From contig CBDDLD010000004.1 in NCBI GenBank assembly GCA_965230605.1, forward strand, positions 1,984,001-2,048,000: DNA of 64,000 nucleotides, written 5' to 3'. Each line of letters opens with the position of its first letter. Within the stretch, counting starts at the first letter, position 1. Positions 23,650 through 32,381 of this stretch are shown here, one piece after another. Under the pieces are notes generated by a model. It made no database searches, was not told where the DNA came from, and worked only from the letters and a program-made list of their open reading frames with translations. A program made the translations under genes and the position numbers. The stretch comes from CBDDLD01 sp965230605. Its GTDB lineage: Bacteria; Bacteroidota; Bacteroidia; Flavobacteriales; Flavobacteriaceae.

Positions 23650-24288
23650 ATGGCTGTATTAGTAGGAAAAAAAGCACCTCAATTTAGTGCACAAGCTGTT
23701 ATAAACGGACAGGAGTTTACAGAAGATTTTTCTTTAGAACAATTTATCGGAAAAAAACACGTGGTTCTATTCTTTTACCCAAAGGATTTCACATTTGTTT
23801 GCCCAACGGAATTGCATGCATTTCAGGAAAAACTGGAAGACTTTAAATTGCGAAACACAGAAGTTGTAGCGGTATCTACAGATACTGAACAATCGCACTA
23901 TGGGTGGCTACAAGTTGAAAAAAATCACGGTGGTATTAAAGGGATCACTTATCCTTTAGTTGCCGATACGAATAAAACGATCTCTAAAAATTATGATGTT
24001 TTAGCTGGAGATTATTTTTATGATGAAAATGATATGCTACAAACCACCGGAGAGATGATCGCTTACCGCGGCTTATTCTTAATCGATAAGGAAGGTATCG
24101 TACGTCACCAGATTGTGAACGATCTGCCTTTAGGTCGTAATGTCGATGAAGCTTTACGCATGGTAGATGCATTACAATTTGTTGAAGAGAATGGTGAAGT
24201 ATGCCCAGCTAACTGGAACAAGGGAAAAACAGGAATGCAAGCCACACATGAAGGTGTTGCTGAGTTCTTAGAAAAACACGTTAACTAA
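23650..24288 (+). CDS. 2-Cys peroxiredoxin (AhpC/Prx1 type)
   Basis: 212-residue cytoplasmic thiol peroxidase reducing H2O2, organic peroxides and peroxynitrite. The peroxidatic cysteine is C51 in DFTFVCPTELHAF, and the resolving cysteine C185 is in NGEVCPANW, so the protein is a typical 2-Cys type forming a disulfide-linked dimer. GGIKGIT and YRGLFLIDKEG are family landmarks. ATG start, TATATTTG promoter and a strong terminator at 24303. Its reductant (AhpF or thioredoxin) is not adjacent. Lying near katG, it makes this an oxidative-stress neighbourhood. Confidence 0.95.
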   Translation: MAVLVGKKAPQFSAQAVINGQEFTEDFSLEQFIGKKHVVLFFYPKDFTFVCPTELHAFQEKLEDFKLRNTEVVAVSTDTEQSHYGWLQVEKNHGGIKGITYPLVADTNKTISKNYDVLAGDYFYDENDMLQTTGEMIAYRGLFLIDKEGIVRHQIVNDLPLGRNVDEALRMVDALQFVEENGEVCPANWNKGKTGMQATHEGVAEFLEKHVN

Positions 24289-24302
24289 GAGTTTTATAAT
24301 TT

Positions 24303-24333
24303 AAAAAGCCGCTTCAAATGAAGCGGCTTTTTT
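24303..24333. terminator. Bidirectional terminator between peroxiredoxin and ankyrin genes
   Basis: AAAAAGCCGCTTC / GAAGCGGCTTTTT (24303-24315 and 24320-24332), perfect 13-base stem with AAAT loop. It works in both directions. Confidence 0.9.
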
Positions 24334-24337
24334 ATGC

Positions 24338-24808
24338 TTACTCTAATAACTTGATTAAGTTACTATAGCCTTTTTCTTTAGCATAGGTATAAGCCGTTTT
24401 CCCTTCATTATCTGTAATGGATACATCGGCATCCTTGCTTAGTAATAATTTAACCATCGCCTCTTTATCATACATGGAAGCAAAGATTAAAGGGGTCGTT
24501 CCATTGTTATTTGTAGCATTGATATCAGCACCATGCTCTAGTAATAAGGTTGCTAACACTTCATTGCCTTTAAAGCTTACGCCTATTAAAGCTGTATTTC
24601 CCGAGGCATCTTTTCCATCTACAGAAGCCTTATGCTCAATCAGAATACTAGTCGCTGTTTCATTATCGAAATAGGTTGCGAAGATCAATGGTGTAAACCC
24701 ACGCTGATCTTTAGCATTCACTAGATCAGGATTCGAGCTCAAAAGCTGCTCCAGAAGACCATTATCTCCCGTACGTATCGCTTCAAAAAGTTGTTCTGTA
24801 TGTTCCAT
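24338..24808 (-). CDS. Ankyrin-repeat protein downstream of katG
   Basis: 156 residues made of four to five ankyrin repeats (phrases RGFTPLIFATYFDNE, SGNTALIGVSFKGNE, NGTTPLIFASMYDKE, EGKTAYTYAKEKGY). No signal peptide is present, so it is probably cytoplasmic. ATG 24808 (MEHTEQLFEA) is preferred; a longer start at 24844 adds 12 hydrophobic residues. It starts 50 bases after the katG stop on the same strand. In Pseudomonas, AnkB-type ankyrin proteins encoded beside catalase genes are needed for full catalase activity, so a similar supporting role for KatG is plausible but is inference. Confidence 0.9.
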   Translation of the reverse strand: MEHTEQLFEAIRTGDNGLLEQLLSSNPDLVNAKDQRGFTPLIFATYFDNETATSILIEHKASVDGKDASGNTALIGVSFKGNEVLATLLLEHGADINATNNNGTTPLIFASMYDKEAMVKLLLSKDADVSITDNEGKTAYTYAKEKGYSNLIKLLE

Positions 24809-24857
24809 GTTCAATTTTAAAAAATCAAAAAAAGGAATGAGCATTGCTGACTCACCC

Positions 24858-27065
24858 CTACTTTAAATCGTAACGGTCTAAGTTCATCACTTTAGCCCAA
24901 GCTGCTGCGAAATCATTGACAAACTTTTCTTGTCCATCATTAGCACCATATACCTCAGCTACAGCCCTTAATTCAGTATTAGAACCAAAAATAAGATCTG
25001 CACGTGTTCCTGTGAATTTAACTTCTCCTGTTCTACGGTCGCGCCCTTCAAATAATTTATCATCATTTGATGTTGCACTCCATGTATAGGTAAAGTCTAG
25101 AATATTTGTAAAGAAATCATTCGTTAAACTTCCCACATTATCTGTGAAGACGCCATGGTTAGAACCGTCATAATTAGCACCTAGCACACGTAATCCTCCA
25201 ACTAAAGCTGTCATCTCAGGAATAGAAAGTGTTAATAGGTTGGCACGGTCTACTAAAAGATCTTCAGCAGCAACATCTAGACCATCCATTTGGTAATTTC
25301 TAAATCCGTCAGCTATTGGTTTCAAGTAGTTGAACGATTCAATATCTGTTTGCTCTTGAGAAGCATCGCCTCTACCCTGAGTAAATGAAACTGATATATT
25401 TGCTCCAGCATTTCTTGCAGCTTCTTCAACAGCAGCGTTCCCTGCTAACACAATAAGGTCTGCAATTGATACTGTACCACTAAATTCGTTCTGAATACCT
25501 TCCAGTACATTTAATACTTTATCTAATTCTGCAGGATTGTTTACTTCCCAGCTTCTTTGTGGTTCTAATCGAATGCGACCACCATTGGCTCCACCTCGCT
25601 TATCTGAACCTCTGAAGGTAGATGCTGAAGCCCATGCTGTTCTTACTAATTCTGAAATGCTTAATCCAGAAGCTAAGATCATTTTCTTTAAGGATTCAAT
25701 ATCTGCATCGCTTAATGTATAATCTACTTTTGGAATTGGATCTTGCCATATCAATTCTTCACTTGGTACTTCCGGCCCTAAATAACGGTCGATAGGTCCC
25801 ATATCTCTGTGCGTTAGTTTATACCACGCTCTTGCAAATGCATCTTCAAAAGCTTTATGATCTGTATGAAAACGCTTTGATATCTCTAAATATGTTGGGT
25901 CCATTTTAAGTGCCATATCTGCTGTAGACATCATTAAGGCTTGCTGACCATTAGCATCACCAGCTTTTGGAGCTACTTTAGCATTTGAAGCTGCGGTAGG
26001 CGTCCATTGGTGAGCCCCTGCCGGACTCTTGGTTAGTTCCCAATCGTAATTTAATAAGACCTCAAAGTAATCATGATCCCATTGAATTGGGTTTGGTGTC
26101 CAAGCCCCTTCAAGACCACTAGTAATTGCATCATCTAAAACACCTGTACCATAGCTATTCTTCCAACCTGTACTCATTTCTTCAATTGAAGCACCGTGTG
26201 GTTCTACACCAACATATTGATCCGGATCGGCAGCACCATGTGCTTTGCCAAAGGTGTGTCCTCCCGCTACTAATGCCACGGTTTCTTCATCGTTCATTGC
26301 CATACGACCAAATGTGATGCGAATATCGTGAGCAGATTTTAAAGGGTCAGGGTTACCGTTTGGTCCTTCAGGATTCACATAGATCAATCCCATATGCACC
26401 GCTCCTAAGTGACCTTCTAGATCTCCATCACTAGTATCGTAACGGTCATCATTGTCTAACCAACCTGTTTCGCTACCCCAGTAAATATCTTGCTCCGGCT
26501 CCCATACATCTTCACGGCCTCCTGCAAAACCAAAGGTCTTAAAGCCCATAGATTCCAAAGCACAGTTTCCGGCAAGAATCATTAGGTCAGCCCAAGAAAT
26601 TTTATTTCCGTATTTCTTCTTTACCGGCCATAATAATAAGCGTGCCTTGTCTAAGTTACCATTATCTGGCCAACTATTTAATGGTGCAAAACGGTGTGTA
26701 CCAGTACCTGCACCACCACGACCATCACCTACACGGTAGGTTCCCGCACTGTGCCATGCCATACGGATCATAAACGGTCCGTAATGCCCATAATCTGCTG
26801 GCCACCATGCTTGAGAGTCTGTCATTACATCAATAACATCCTGTTTAAGTTCTTCGTAATTGACACTATTAAATGCTTTAGCATAATCAAAATCTTGCCC
26901 CATAGGGTCTGATTTTGCAGCGTTTTGTCTAAGTATGTTTAACTTAAGTTCGTTAGGCCACCAATCGCGATTGCTGGTTCCGCCTCCAGCTGGCTTCTTT
27001 TGACTTCCACTCATGAATGGGCATTTGCTGATGTCGCCATTCATATTGTGATTACCGTTGTCCAT
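24858..27065 (-). CDS. katG: Catalase-peroxidase KatG
   Basis: 735-residue bifunctional haem enzyme (class I peroxidase, duplicated fold) that decomposes H2O2 and oxidises donors. With the ATG at 27065 as start, catalytic residues are R101, W104, H105 (IRMAWHSAGTYR), Y229 and M255 of the Met-Tyr-Trp adduct (MGLIYVNPEG, RMAMNDEE), and the proximal haem ligand H270 (GGHTFGKAHG). All are present, so it should be active. A TTG at 27101 would add 12 residues and is less likely. The N terminus carries the usual DISKCPFM. An OxyR-like box ATAGACTCAGTCTAT lies about 100 bases upstream. Co-directional with an ankyrin gene. Confidence 0.97.
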   Translation of the reverse strand: MDNGNHNMNGDISKCPFMSGSQKKPAGGGTSNRDWWPNELKLNILRQNAAKSDPMGQDFDYAKAFNSVNYEELKQDVIDVMTDSQAWWPADYGHYGPFMIRMAWHSAGTYRVGDGRGGAGTGTHRFAPLNSWPDNGNLDKARLLLWPVKKKYGNKISWADLMILAGNCALESMGFKTFGFAGGREDVWEPEQDIYWGSETGWLDNDDRYDTSDGDLEGHLGAVHMGLIYVNPEGPNGNPDPLKSAHDIRITFGRMAMNDEETVALVAGGHTFGKAHGAADPDQYVGVEPHGASIEEMSTGWKNSYGTGVLDDAITSGLEGAWTPNPIQWDHDYFEVLLNYDWELTKSPAGAHQWTPTAASNAKVAPKAGDANGQQALMMSTADMALKMDPTYLEISKRFHTDHKAFEDAFARAWYKLTHRDMGPIDRYLGPEVPSEELIWQDPIPKVDYTLSDADIESLKKMILASGLSISELVRTAWASASTFRGSDKRGGANGGRIRLEPQRSWEVNNPAELDKVLNVLEGIQNEFSGTVSIADLIVLAGNAAVEEAARNAGANISVSFTQGRGDASQEQTDIESFNYLKPIADGFRNYQMDGLDVAAEDLLVDRANLLTLSIPEMTALVGGLRVLGANYDGSNHGVFTDNVGSLTNDFFTNILDFTYTWSATSNDDKLFEGRDRRTGEVKFTGTRADLIFGSNTELRAVAEVYGANDGQEKFVNDFAAAWAKVMNLDRYDLK

Positions 27066-27159
27066 ATTTTGGTCGTTTTTTAAGGTTGTTAAATTTTCCA
27101 ATAAAATTATGAAATAAAACTGCTGCTTTAAAAAAGTAATATACTATATATTTATTTTT

Positions 27160-27178
27160 CTATAGACTCAGTCTATAG
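27160..27178. promoter_or_regulatory. OxyR-like palindrome upstream of katG
   Basis: CTATAGACT-C-AGTCTATAG, perfect 9-base arms, containing ATAG-N7-CTAT as in the OxyR half-site. A -7-like TACTTTTT for katG lies at 27131-27138, which places the palindrome near -45, a position used by activators. Only one half-site is seen, not the full four-part box. Confidence 0.5.
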
Positions 27179-27333
27179 TATATGTGAATAATCATTATTA
27201 AAACAAATAGTTACTCATCACTTTGTTTAATTAATAGTTGACTATTCATCAAATTCCATACAAAAGTTTAAACACTTGTGTTAAAGACTTGTAGAACACA
27301 ATTTTCATCGTTAATTTTAAAACAAAAACAGAT

Positions 27334-28041
27334 ATGTTGTTGGAAAAAACGAATATTGAGCGTAAGCTACAACGACTGAAAAAGAAGCAGGTTTCTGAGG
27401 ATTCTATTTTAGAGCAGGTCTACACGCTTATATCCGAGGATGATGAGACCAATGAAACTATACTTACTCAACACCTATCTGATTCTAATGCTTTTGTATT
27501 CGACCTCTTAGAAACTGAAAATATATATCATATTGACCAGATTAAAACCATTTGTATCGATTACAGGCTTCGTTTTTTAGATACTTCTTATTTTAAAGGC
27601 AAACTCCCTCAAGAGGCCACAAATAAGGTCAAACATCTGGAGCACATCCATCAAACGGAATTAAAAGGCTTTAAAATTATAGCACCTTCAAAGTTATTTA
27701 AGTTAGACAATGCAGACGATCCTCTGCTATTTGCACCCATTGGAAATGGCTACTATTATTTAATTCACAAATGGGGCAATGATCTTAGTCCTATTAGGAA
27801 GTGGCTGATGTTACCTTTTAGAAATTTTGAAACCTTAGTCTTTACTACTTTATTCGTCAGTTTTTTGGCAACCTTATTAGTTCCTAATGGCTTATTCTCA
27901 AATACAAGTACTACAGCTGAGTTTTGGATGATCTTTTTCTTTATGTTTAAGTCTTTAGCTGCGGTTGTAATTTATTATGGTTTTGCAGCCGGAAAGAACT
28001 TTAATACAGCCATTTGGGATAGCAAATATTTTAATACTTAA
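27334..28041 (+). CDS. Hypothetical protein with C-terminal membrane helices
   Basis: 235 residues: a charged, helical N-terminal half (1-75) starting MLLEKTNIERKLQRLKKKQ, a middle domain with short strands (KGFKIIAPSKLFKL, PIGNGYYYLIHKW), and two hydrophobic helices near the C terminus (about 166-185 LVFTTLFVSFLATLL and 199-220 MIFFFMFKSLAAVVIYYGFA). No family is recognised. Divergent from katG, sharing an intergenic region of 268 bases that includes the OxyR-like palindrome and an ATAGTTGACTAT motif at 27234. Possibly a stress-induced membrane protein, without direct support. Confidence 0.7.
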   Translation: MLLEKTNIERKLQRLKKKQVSEDSILEQVYTLISEDDETNETILTQHLSDSNAFVFDLLETENIYHIDQIKTICIDYRLRFLDTSYFKGKLPQEATNKVKHLEHIHQTELKGFKIIAPSKLFKLDNADDPLLFAPIGNGYYYLIHKWGNDLSPIRKWLMLPFRNFETLVFTTLFVSFLATLLVPNGLFSNTSTTAEFWMIFFFMFKSLAAVVIYYGFAAGKNFNTAIWDSKYFNT

Positions 28042-28111
28042 AGACCTCTATCACTAGTAAAAGTCGTTACTTTTTTGTAACTTATAGCTAATAATTAATA
28101 CCTATAGTTAT

Positions 28112-28348
28112 ATGAGTGATACAGAATACATAAAAATCTACAGCGGTAATTTTATTTTAGTAACTCGTGTTCGCAATGAGCTTGAAGCTATTGGTATTAT
28201 CCCCATAGTTAAAGATGAAGGCGAATCGCAGCGCTTAGCCGGTTACGGGTCCATGAATCAAGGATTTCAGGAACTCTATGTACATCAAGATGAGCTAGAA
28301 AAAGCGACTTCTATTGTAGAGCAGGTTAAAGCTGAGATGCAGGCCTAG
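28112..28348 (+). CDS. DUF2007 family protein
   Basis: 78-residue small soluble protein of the DUF2007 family (putative signal-transducing protein; ferredoxin-like fold). Typical features are the N-terminal YSGNFILVTRVRNELEAIGI segment, KDEGESQRLAGYG and the C-terminal QELYVHQDELEKATSIVE. Members are common in Bacteroidota and their role is unknown. Separated by 70 bases from the upstream hypothetical gene, probably co-transcribed with it; convergent with the ABC-F gene 5 bases away. Confidence 0.85.
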   Translation: MSDTEYIKIYSGNFILVTRVRNELEAIGIIPIVKDEGESQRLAGYGSMNQGFQELYVHQDELEKATSIVEQVKAEMQA

Positions 28349-28353
28349 TTTTA

Positions 28354-29979
28354 TTAAACCGTTACCGCATACATCTTTTCACGTTGCTCTTTGATCTTAG
28401 CGTCTCTCATGTACTCATCAAAGGTCATATAACGATCGATCACCCCATTTGGTGTTAATTCTATAATACGATTACCCACCGTTTGTGCAAACTCATGATC
28501 ATGCGTGGTCAGCAAGACTGTGCCTTTAAAATTCTTTAAGGAGTTATTGAAAGCTGTGATACTTTCTAGATCCAAGTGGTTCGTAGGCTCATCGAGCATG
28601 AGAACATTGGCTCTTAGCATCATCATTCTACTGATCATACATCGTACTTTTTCACCTCCGGATAAAACATCTGAAGTTTTAAGTGCCTCTTCTCCACTGA
28701 AGATCATTTTACCTAAGAACCCTCTGATGTAGACTTCTTCGCGTTCTTCTTCAGTAGTAGCCCACTGGCGTAACCAATCGACTAAGGTTAGTTTGTTATC
28801 AAAGTGCTCGCTGTTATCTAGTGGTAAATAAGATTGTGATGTAGTGACACCCCATGCGTATTTACCGGTATCTGCTTTCTCTTTACCATTAATAATTTGA
28901 TAAAATGCTGTCGTTGCTCTACTATCTTTAGAATATACAACTACCTTATCGCCTTTAGCTAGGTTGATGTCAACACCTTTAAATAAGGTCTCACCATCTA
29001 TACTTGCCGATAAACCTTCTACATTTAAGATTTGATCTCCGGCTTCACGATCGCGTTCAAAGATAATTGCAGGATAACGTCGACTCGATGGTTTAATATC
29101 AGCAATATTTAGCTTATCGATCATCTTCTTTCTACTAGTTGCCTGTTTCGACTTAGCGACATTGGCAGAAAAACGTCTAATAAACTCTTCCAACTCTTTT
29201 TTCTTCTCTTCAGCTTTCTTATTCTGCTGTGCACGCTGCTTAGCTGCTAATTGAGAAGATTCGTACCAAAACGTATAGTTTCCGGAGTAATGATTGATCT
29301 TACCAAAATCGATATCAGATATGTGTGTACATACTGCATCTAAGAAGTGACGGTCGTGAGATACAACGATCACACAATTATCATAATTCGCTAAGAAATT
29401 CTCTAACCAGGAAATCGTTTCATAATCTAGATCATTGGTAGGCTCATCCATAATAAGTACATCCGGATTTCCAAATAAAGCTTGTGCCAATAGAACACGA
29501 ACCTTTTGTTTTCCATCTAGATCACTCATCGGTATGTAATGCAGATCTTCTTTGATGCCAAGGTTGGATAGTAATGCTGCGGCATCGCTATCGGCATTCC
29601 AACCATTCATTTCCTCAAACTGAACTTGTAGTTCCCCTATCTTCTCAGCATTTTCATCCGTGTAATCGGCATATAAAGCATCAATTTCTGTTTTGATCTT
29701 GTGAAGGGGTTTATTCCCCATGATCACCGTTTCTAATACAGTATGCTCATCATACAGGTTATGATTCTGTTCTAAAACAGACATACGCTTACCAGGTTCA
29801 AGATGTACATGCCCAGACGTAGCATCCATTTTACCAGATAAGATCTTTAAAAATGTAGACTTTCCTGCTCCATTTGCTCCAATAATACCATAACAATTGC
29901 CATTGTTAAATGTCGTATTTACTTCATCAAAAAGTATACGTTTTCCGAACTGTACAGAAAGGTTAGAAACTGATAACAT
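28354..29979 (-). CDS. ABC-F family ATPase (YbiT/EttA-like)
   Basis: 541-residue soluble twin ABC-ATPase of the ABC-F group, which binds ribosomes near the E site and helps translation or antibiotic protection. NBD1 has a perfect Walker A (GANGAGKS, about 33-40) and Walker B LIMDEPTNDLD, but its signature is degenerate (LDGKQKVR). NBD2 lacks a Walker A (VVYSKDSRATTAF replaces GxxGxGKS) yet has an intact signature (LSGGEKVR) and Walker B VLMLDEPTNHLD. Because composite sites pair Walker A of one domain with the signature of the other, one site is complete and one degenerate. The interdomain linker (about 230-310) is charged and helical. Starts at ATG 29979 with a TACTTTTG box at 30002-30009. 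Confidence 0.93.
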   Translation of the reverse strand: MLSVSNLSVQFGKRILFDEVNTTFNNGNCYGIIGANGAGKSTFLKILSGKMDATSGHVHLEPGKRMSVLEQNHNLYDEHTVLETVIMGNKPLHKIKTEIDALYADYTDENAEKIGELQVQFEEMNGWNADSDAAALLSNLGIKEDLHYIPMSDLDGKQKVRVLLAQALFGNPDVLIMDEPTNDLDYETISWLENFLANYDNCVIVVSHDRHFLDAVCTHISDIDFGKINHYSGNYTFWYESSQLAAKQRAQQNKKAEEKKKELEEFIRRFSANVAKSKQATSRKKMIDKLNIADIKPSSRRYPAIIFERDREAGDQILNVEGLSASIDGETLFKGVDINLAKGDKVVVYSKDSRATTAFYQIINGKEKADTGKYAWGVTTSQSYLPLDNSEHFDNKLTLVDWLRQWATTEEEREEVYIRGFLGKMIFSGEEALKTSDVLSGGEKVRCMISRMMMLRANVLMLDEPTNHLDLESITAFNNSLKNFKGTVLLTTHDHEFAQTVGNRIIELTPNGVIDRYMTFDEYMRDAKIKEQREKMYAVTV

Positions 29980-30001
29980 TATATAATTTTTAAATTTGCT
30001 G

Positions 30002-30009
30002 CAAAAGTA
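30002..30009 (-). promoter_or_regulatory. TAnnTTTG -7 box of the ABC-F gene
   Basis: TACTTTTG on the minus strand, 22 bases before the ATG. The -33 element is not clear. Confidence 0.45.
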
Positions 30010-30131
30010 GAAAATTCAATCTATTAGAAGAAATAAAAGCGCATTATACTAACATTTAACGAGGTATTAACAAGACATTTTGTGCTCAACATCTATTTTT
30101 GTTTGATTGATTGTGAAATTTGTCCCTTAGA

Positions 30132-31574
30132 ATGAAACATATAACTATTTGTTTGGTCGTGATGCTAAGCGCTATTGGCTGCAAAAATTTGGGTGTTAAA
30201 GACTCTAACTTTGCATACTTTGGCGGTGAGATTATTAACCCAAAAAATAACATTGTTACCCTTTACAATTCTGAAGGGCAACTAGAGGATACTCTTCAAT
30301 TAGATAGCAACAACAGATTCGTCCACAAAATTGAAAACTTAAGACCTGGTCTTTATTCTTTTAGACATGGTGGTGAATATCAAATGGTGCTTTTAGAACC
30401 TCAAGATAGTTTGATGTTCCGATTAAACACTTATGGTTTTGATGAGTCTCTTGTTTTTACTGGTCATGGTGCCCGCAAAAACAACTATTTATTAAAAACC
30501 TTCTTACGTAATGAGAAAGAGAATAAAAAGCTGGTGAAGTACAGTAAGATGGAACCGGAAGCTTTTCAGGAATTTGTTGAAGAGAGACGTCTAAAACAGC
30601 TCGAAAAATTAGAAGTCTTTACTCAGAAAAAAGATATATCTCCACTAGCAAAATCAATTATCACAGCTAGTATTAATTACAATAACTACGCTGACAAAGA
30701 GATCTACCCATTTGCTTATTTTGGTTACAATAAGTTGGTTCATGTGAAAGATCTTCCTGAAAATTTTTACGCACACCGTGCCGAAATAGATTATAATGCT
30801 TCTCAGCTCAGAGATTTTTATTCTTATAACAGATACTTATTCTCTCACTTTGATAATCTTGCTTTGAAGCCTTATTATGAAGAAAAAGAGTTTCATAGTG
30901 CATTTGACCGACATGATATTACCTATAACCTTGCTAAACTGGATTTAATTGATAGCTTAATCCATGACGAGTATATTAAAAACAATCTCTTAAAATATAA
31001 GACGCGTAACTTTATTAGTAACGAACACAGTGATGCTGAAACACAAACCGTGTTAGCTTATTTTATGGAAAAATCTACTAGTGAGAAAGACAAAGAGTAC
31101 ATGTCTGATCTTGCAGTAGCTCTGGATAACTTGAAACCAGGCAAAGAAATTCCTCTGCTTAGAATAGTGAATATGAATAACGAAGAAACCACTATTACTG
31201 ATGTAGTTAATAAACCAACACTTATTTATTTCTGGTCTACAAATCATATAAAGCATTACAGAAATAGCCATTATATCGTAAAGCACTTAAAGCAAAAATT
31301 TCCTGAGGTTGAATTCGTATCCATCAATATCAATTCTCATGTCGATGAATATTGGAAAAGTATTATAAATAAGTACCAATACTCTAATGAAAATGAGTAT
31401 AAGTTCAAAAATCCTTCTGAGGCTTTAAAAACTTTAGCTGTTAATTATGTGAATAAGGTTATTGTGGTTGATAAGGATGCATTTATCCTCCACCCTAATG
31501 TAAACATCTTTGAAGATGATTTTGACAAGACATTAAAAGCCTTGATGCAAAAAAAAGAGCTTTCATCCCTGTAA
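30132..31574 (+). CDS. Lipoprotein with thioredoxin-like domain lacking the CxxC motif
   Basis: 480 residues. A lipoprotein signal (MKHITICLVVMLSAIGC, Cys at 17) is followed by a DUF4369-like beta domain (about 22-120), a helical middle, and a C-terminal TlpA/AhpC-like thioredoxin fold (about 335-470: NKPTLIYFWSTNHIKHYRNS, KFPEVEFVSININ, ALKTLAVNYVNKVIVVDKDAF). The place of the redox CxxC in the WCxxC stretch reads STNHIKH, so it cannot do thiol-disulfide exchange. ATG 30132 is chosen over a TTG at 30120. Envelope location is expected. The end of the gene contains a hairpin that also terminates the oppositely transcribed transaldolase gene. Confidence 0.82.
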   Translation: MKHITICLVVMLSAIGCKNLGVKDSNFAYFGGEIINPKNNIVTLYNSEGQLEDTLQLDSNNRFVHKIENLRPGLYSFRHGGEYQMVLLEPQDSLMFRLNTYGFDESLVFTGHGARKNNYLLKTFLRNEKENKKLVKYSKMEPEAFQEFVEERRLKQLEKLEVFTQKKDISPLAKSIITASINYNNYADKEIYPFAYFGYNKLVHVKDLPENFYAHRAEIDYNASQLRDFYSYNRYLFSHFDNLALKPYYEEKEFHSAFDRHDITYNLAKLDLIDSLIHDEYIKNNLLKYKTRNFISNEHSDAETQTVLAYFMEKSTSEKDKEYMSDLAVALDNLKPGKEIPLLRIVNMNNEETTITDVVNKPTLIYFWSTNHIKHYRNSHYIVKHLKQKFPEVEFVSININSHVDEYWKSIINKYQYSNENEYKFKNPSEALKTLAVNYVNKVIVVDKDAFILHPNVNIFEDDFDKTLKALMQKKELSSL

Positions 31575-31582
31575 AAGCTCTT
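31549..31582 (-). terminator. Terminator of the transaldolase gene inside the neighbouring gene end
   Basis: AAGAGCTTT / AAAGCTCTT stem (31555-31563 and 31574-31582). The A-run 31551-31556 gives the T-run on the minus strand. It overlaps the last codons and stop of the thioredoxin-fold gene. Confidence 0.65.
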
Positions 31583-31608
31583 CCATAGTATTTCTATTTT
31601 ATCAGGTC

Positions 31609-32262
31609 TTAATTCCCTTTCTTGTAATCCGCTAAGAATTTTTCTAAACCTATATCTGTTAATGGGTGTTTAAGTAATCCTATGATAGAACTTAAAGGGC
31701 CTGTCATTACATCAGCGCCTATTTTAGCACAATCTATAACATGCATCGTATGGCGTACCGAAGCTGCTAAGATTTGAGTTTCATAAGCATAGTTATCATA
31801 GATGTGACGGATTTCAGAAATGAGATTTAATCCATCTGTAGAAATATCGTCTAAACGTCCAATAAAAGGTGATACATAAGTGGCACCCGCCTTAGCCGCT
31901 AATATTGCTTGTCCTGGAGAGAATACCAAAGTCACATTTGTTTTTATGCCGCGATCAGAAAAATATTTACAAGCTTTAACACCGTCTTTGATCATAGGCA
32001 ATTTGATCACGATCTGATCATGTAATTCGGCTAGTGCTTCACCTTCTCTAACCATACCTTCAAAGTCCGTAGAAATAACCTCAGCAGACACATCACCATC
32101 TACAATATTGCAGATATCTACATAATGTTTTAAGATATTATCTGTACCTGTTATTCCCTCTTTGGCCATTAACGAAGGGTTGGTTGTTACACCATCTAAA
32201 ATACCGAGATCTTGAGCTTCCTTGATCTGATCTAAATTAGCCGTATCAATAAAAAATTTCAT
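31609..32262 (-). CDS. fsa: Transaldolase / fructose-6-phosphate aldolase family
   Basis: 217-residue class I aldolase with a TIM barrel, of the small transaldolase (TalC/Fsa) type. The Schiff-base lysine is K87 in HDQIVIKLPMIKDG. Landmarks are MKFFIDTANLDQI at the start and GVTTNPSLMAKEG. The family either transfers dihydroxyacetone units between sugar phosphates in the pentose phosphate pathway or cleaves fructose-6-phosphate; sequence alone does not separate these. In Bacteroidota the short form is the usual transaldolase. Starts at ATG 32262; TAAATTTG box at 32298-32305. Confidence 0.93.
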   Translation of the reverse strand: MKFFIDTANLDQIKEAQDLGILDGVTTNPSLMAKEGITGTDNILKHYVDICNIVDGDVSAEVISTDFEGMVREGEALAELHDQIVIKLPMIKDGVKACKYFSDRGIKTNVTLVFSPGQAILAAKAGATYVSPFIGRLDDISTDGLNLISEIRHIYDNYAYETQILAASVRHTMHVIDCAKIGADVMTGPLSSIIGLLKHPLTDIGLEKFLADYKKGN

Positions 32263-32297
32263 GTGCTTGAATTATATAAGTTGTGTTTAAAGATGTG

Positions 32298-32305
32298 CAA
32301 ATTTA
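32298..32305 (-). promoter_or_regulatory. TAnnTTTG -7 box of the transaldolase gene
   Basis: TAAATTTG on the minus strand, 35 bases before the ATG. The -33 element is not clear. Confidence 0.4.
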
Positions 32306-32381
32306 CAACTAATAGATGCGTTGCATATCATTCAAGACCGAAAACATATCAACAAGATTTTAATAGTATAATACAGAAGCG

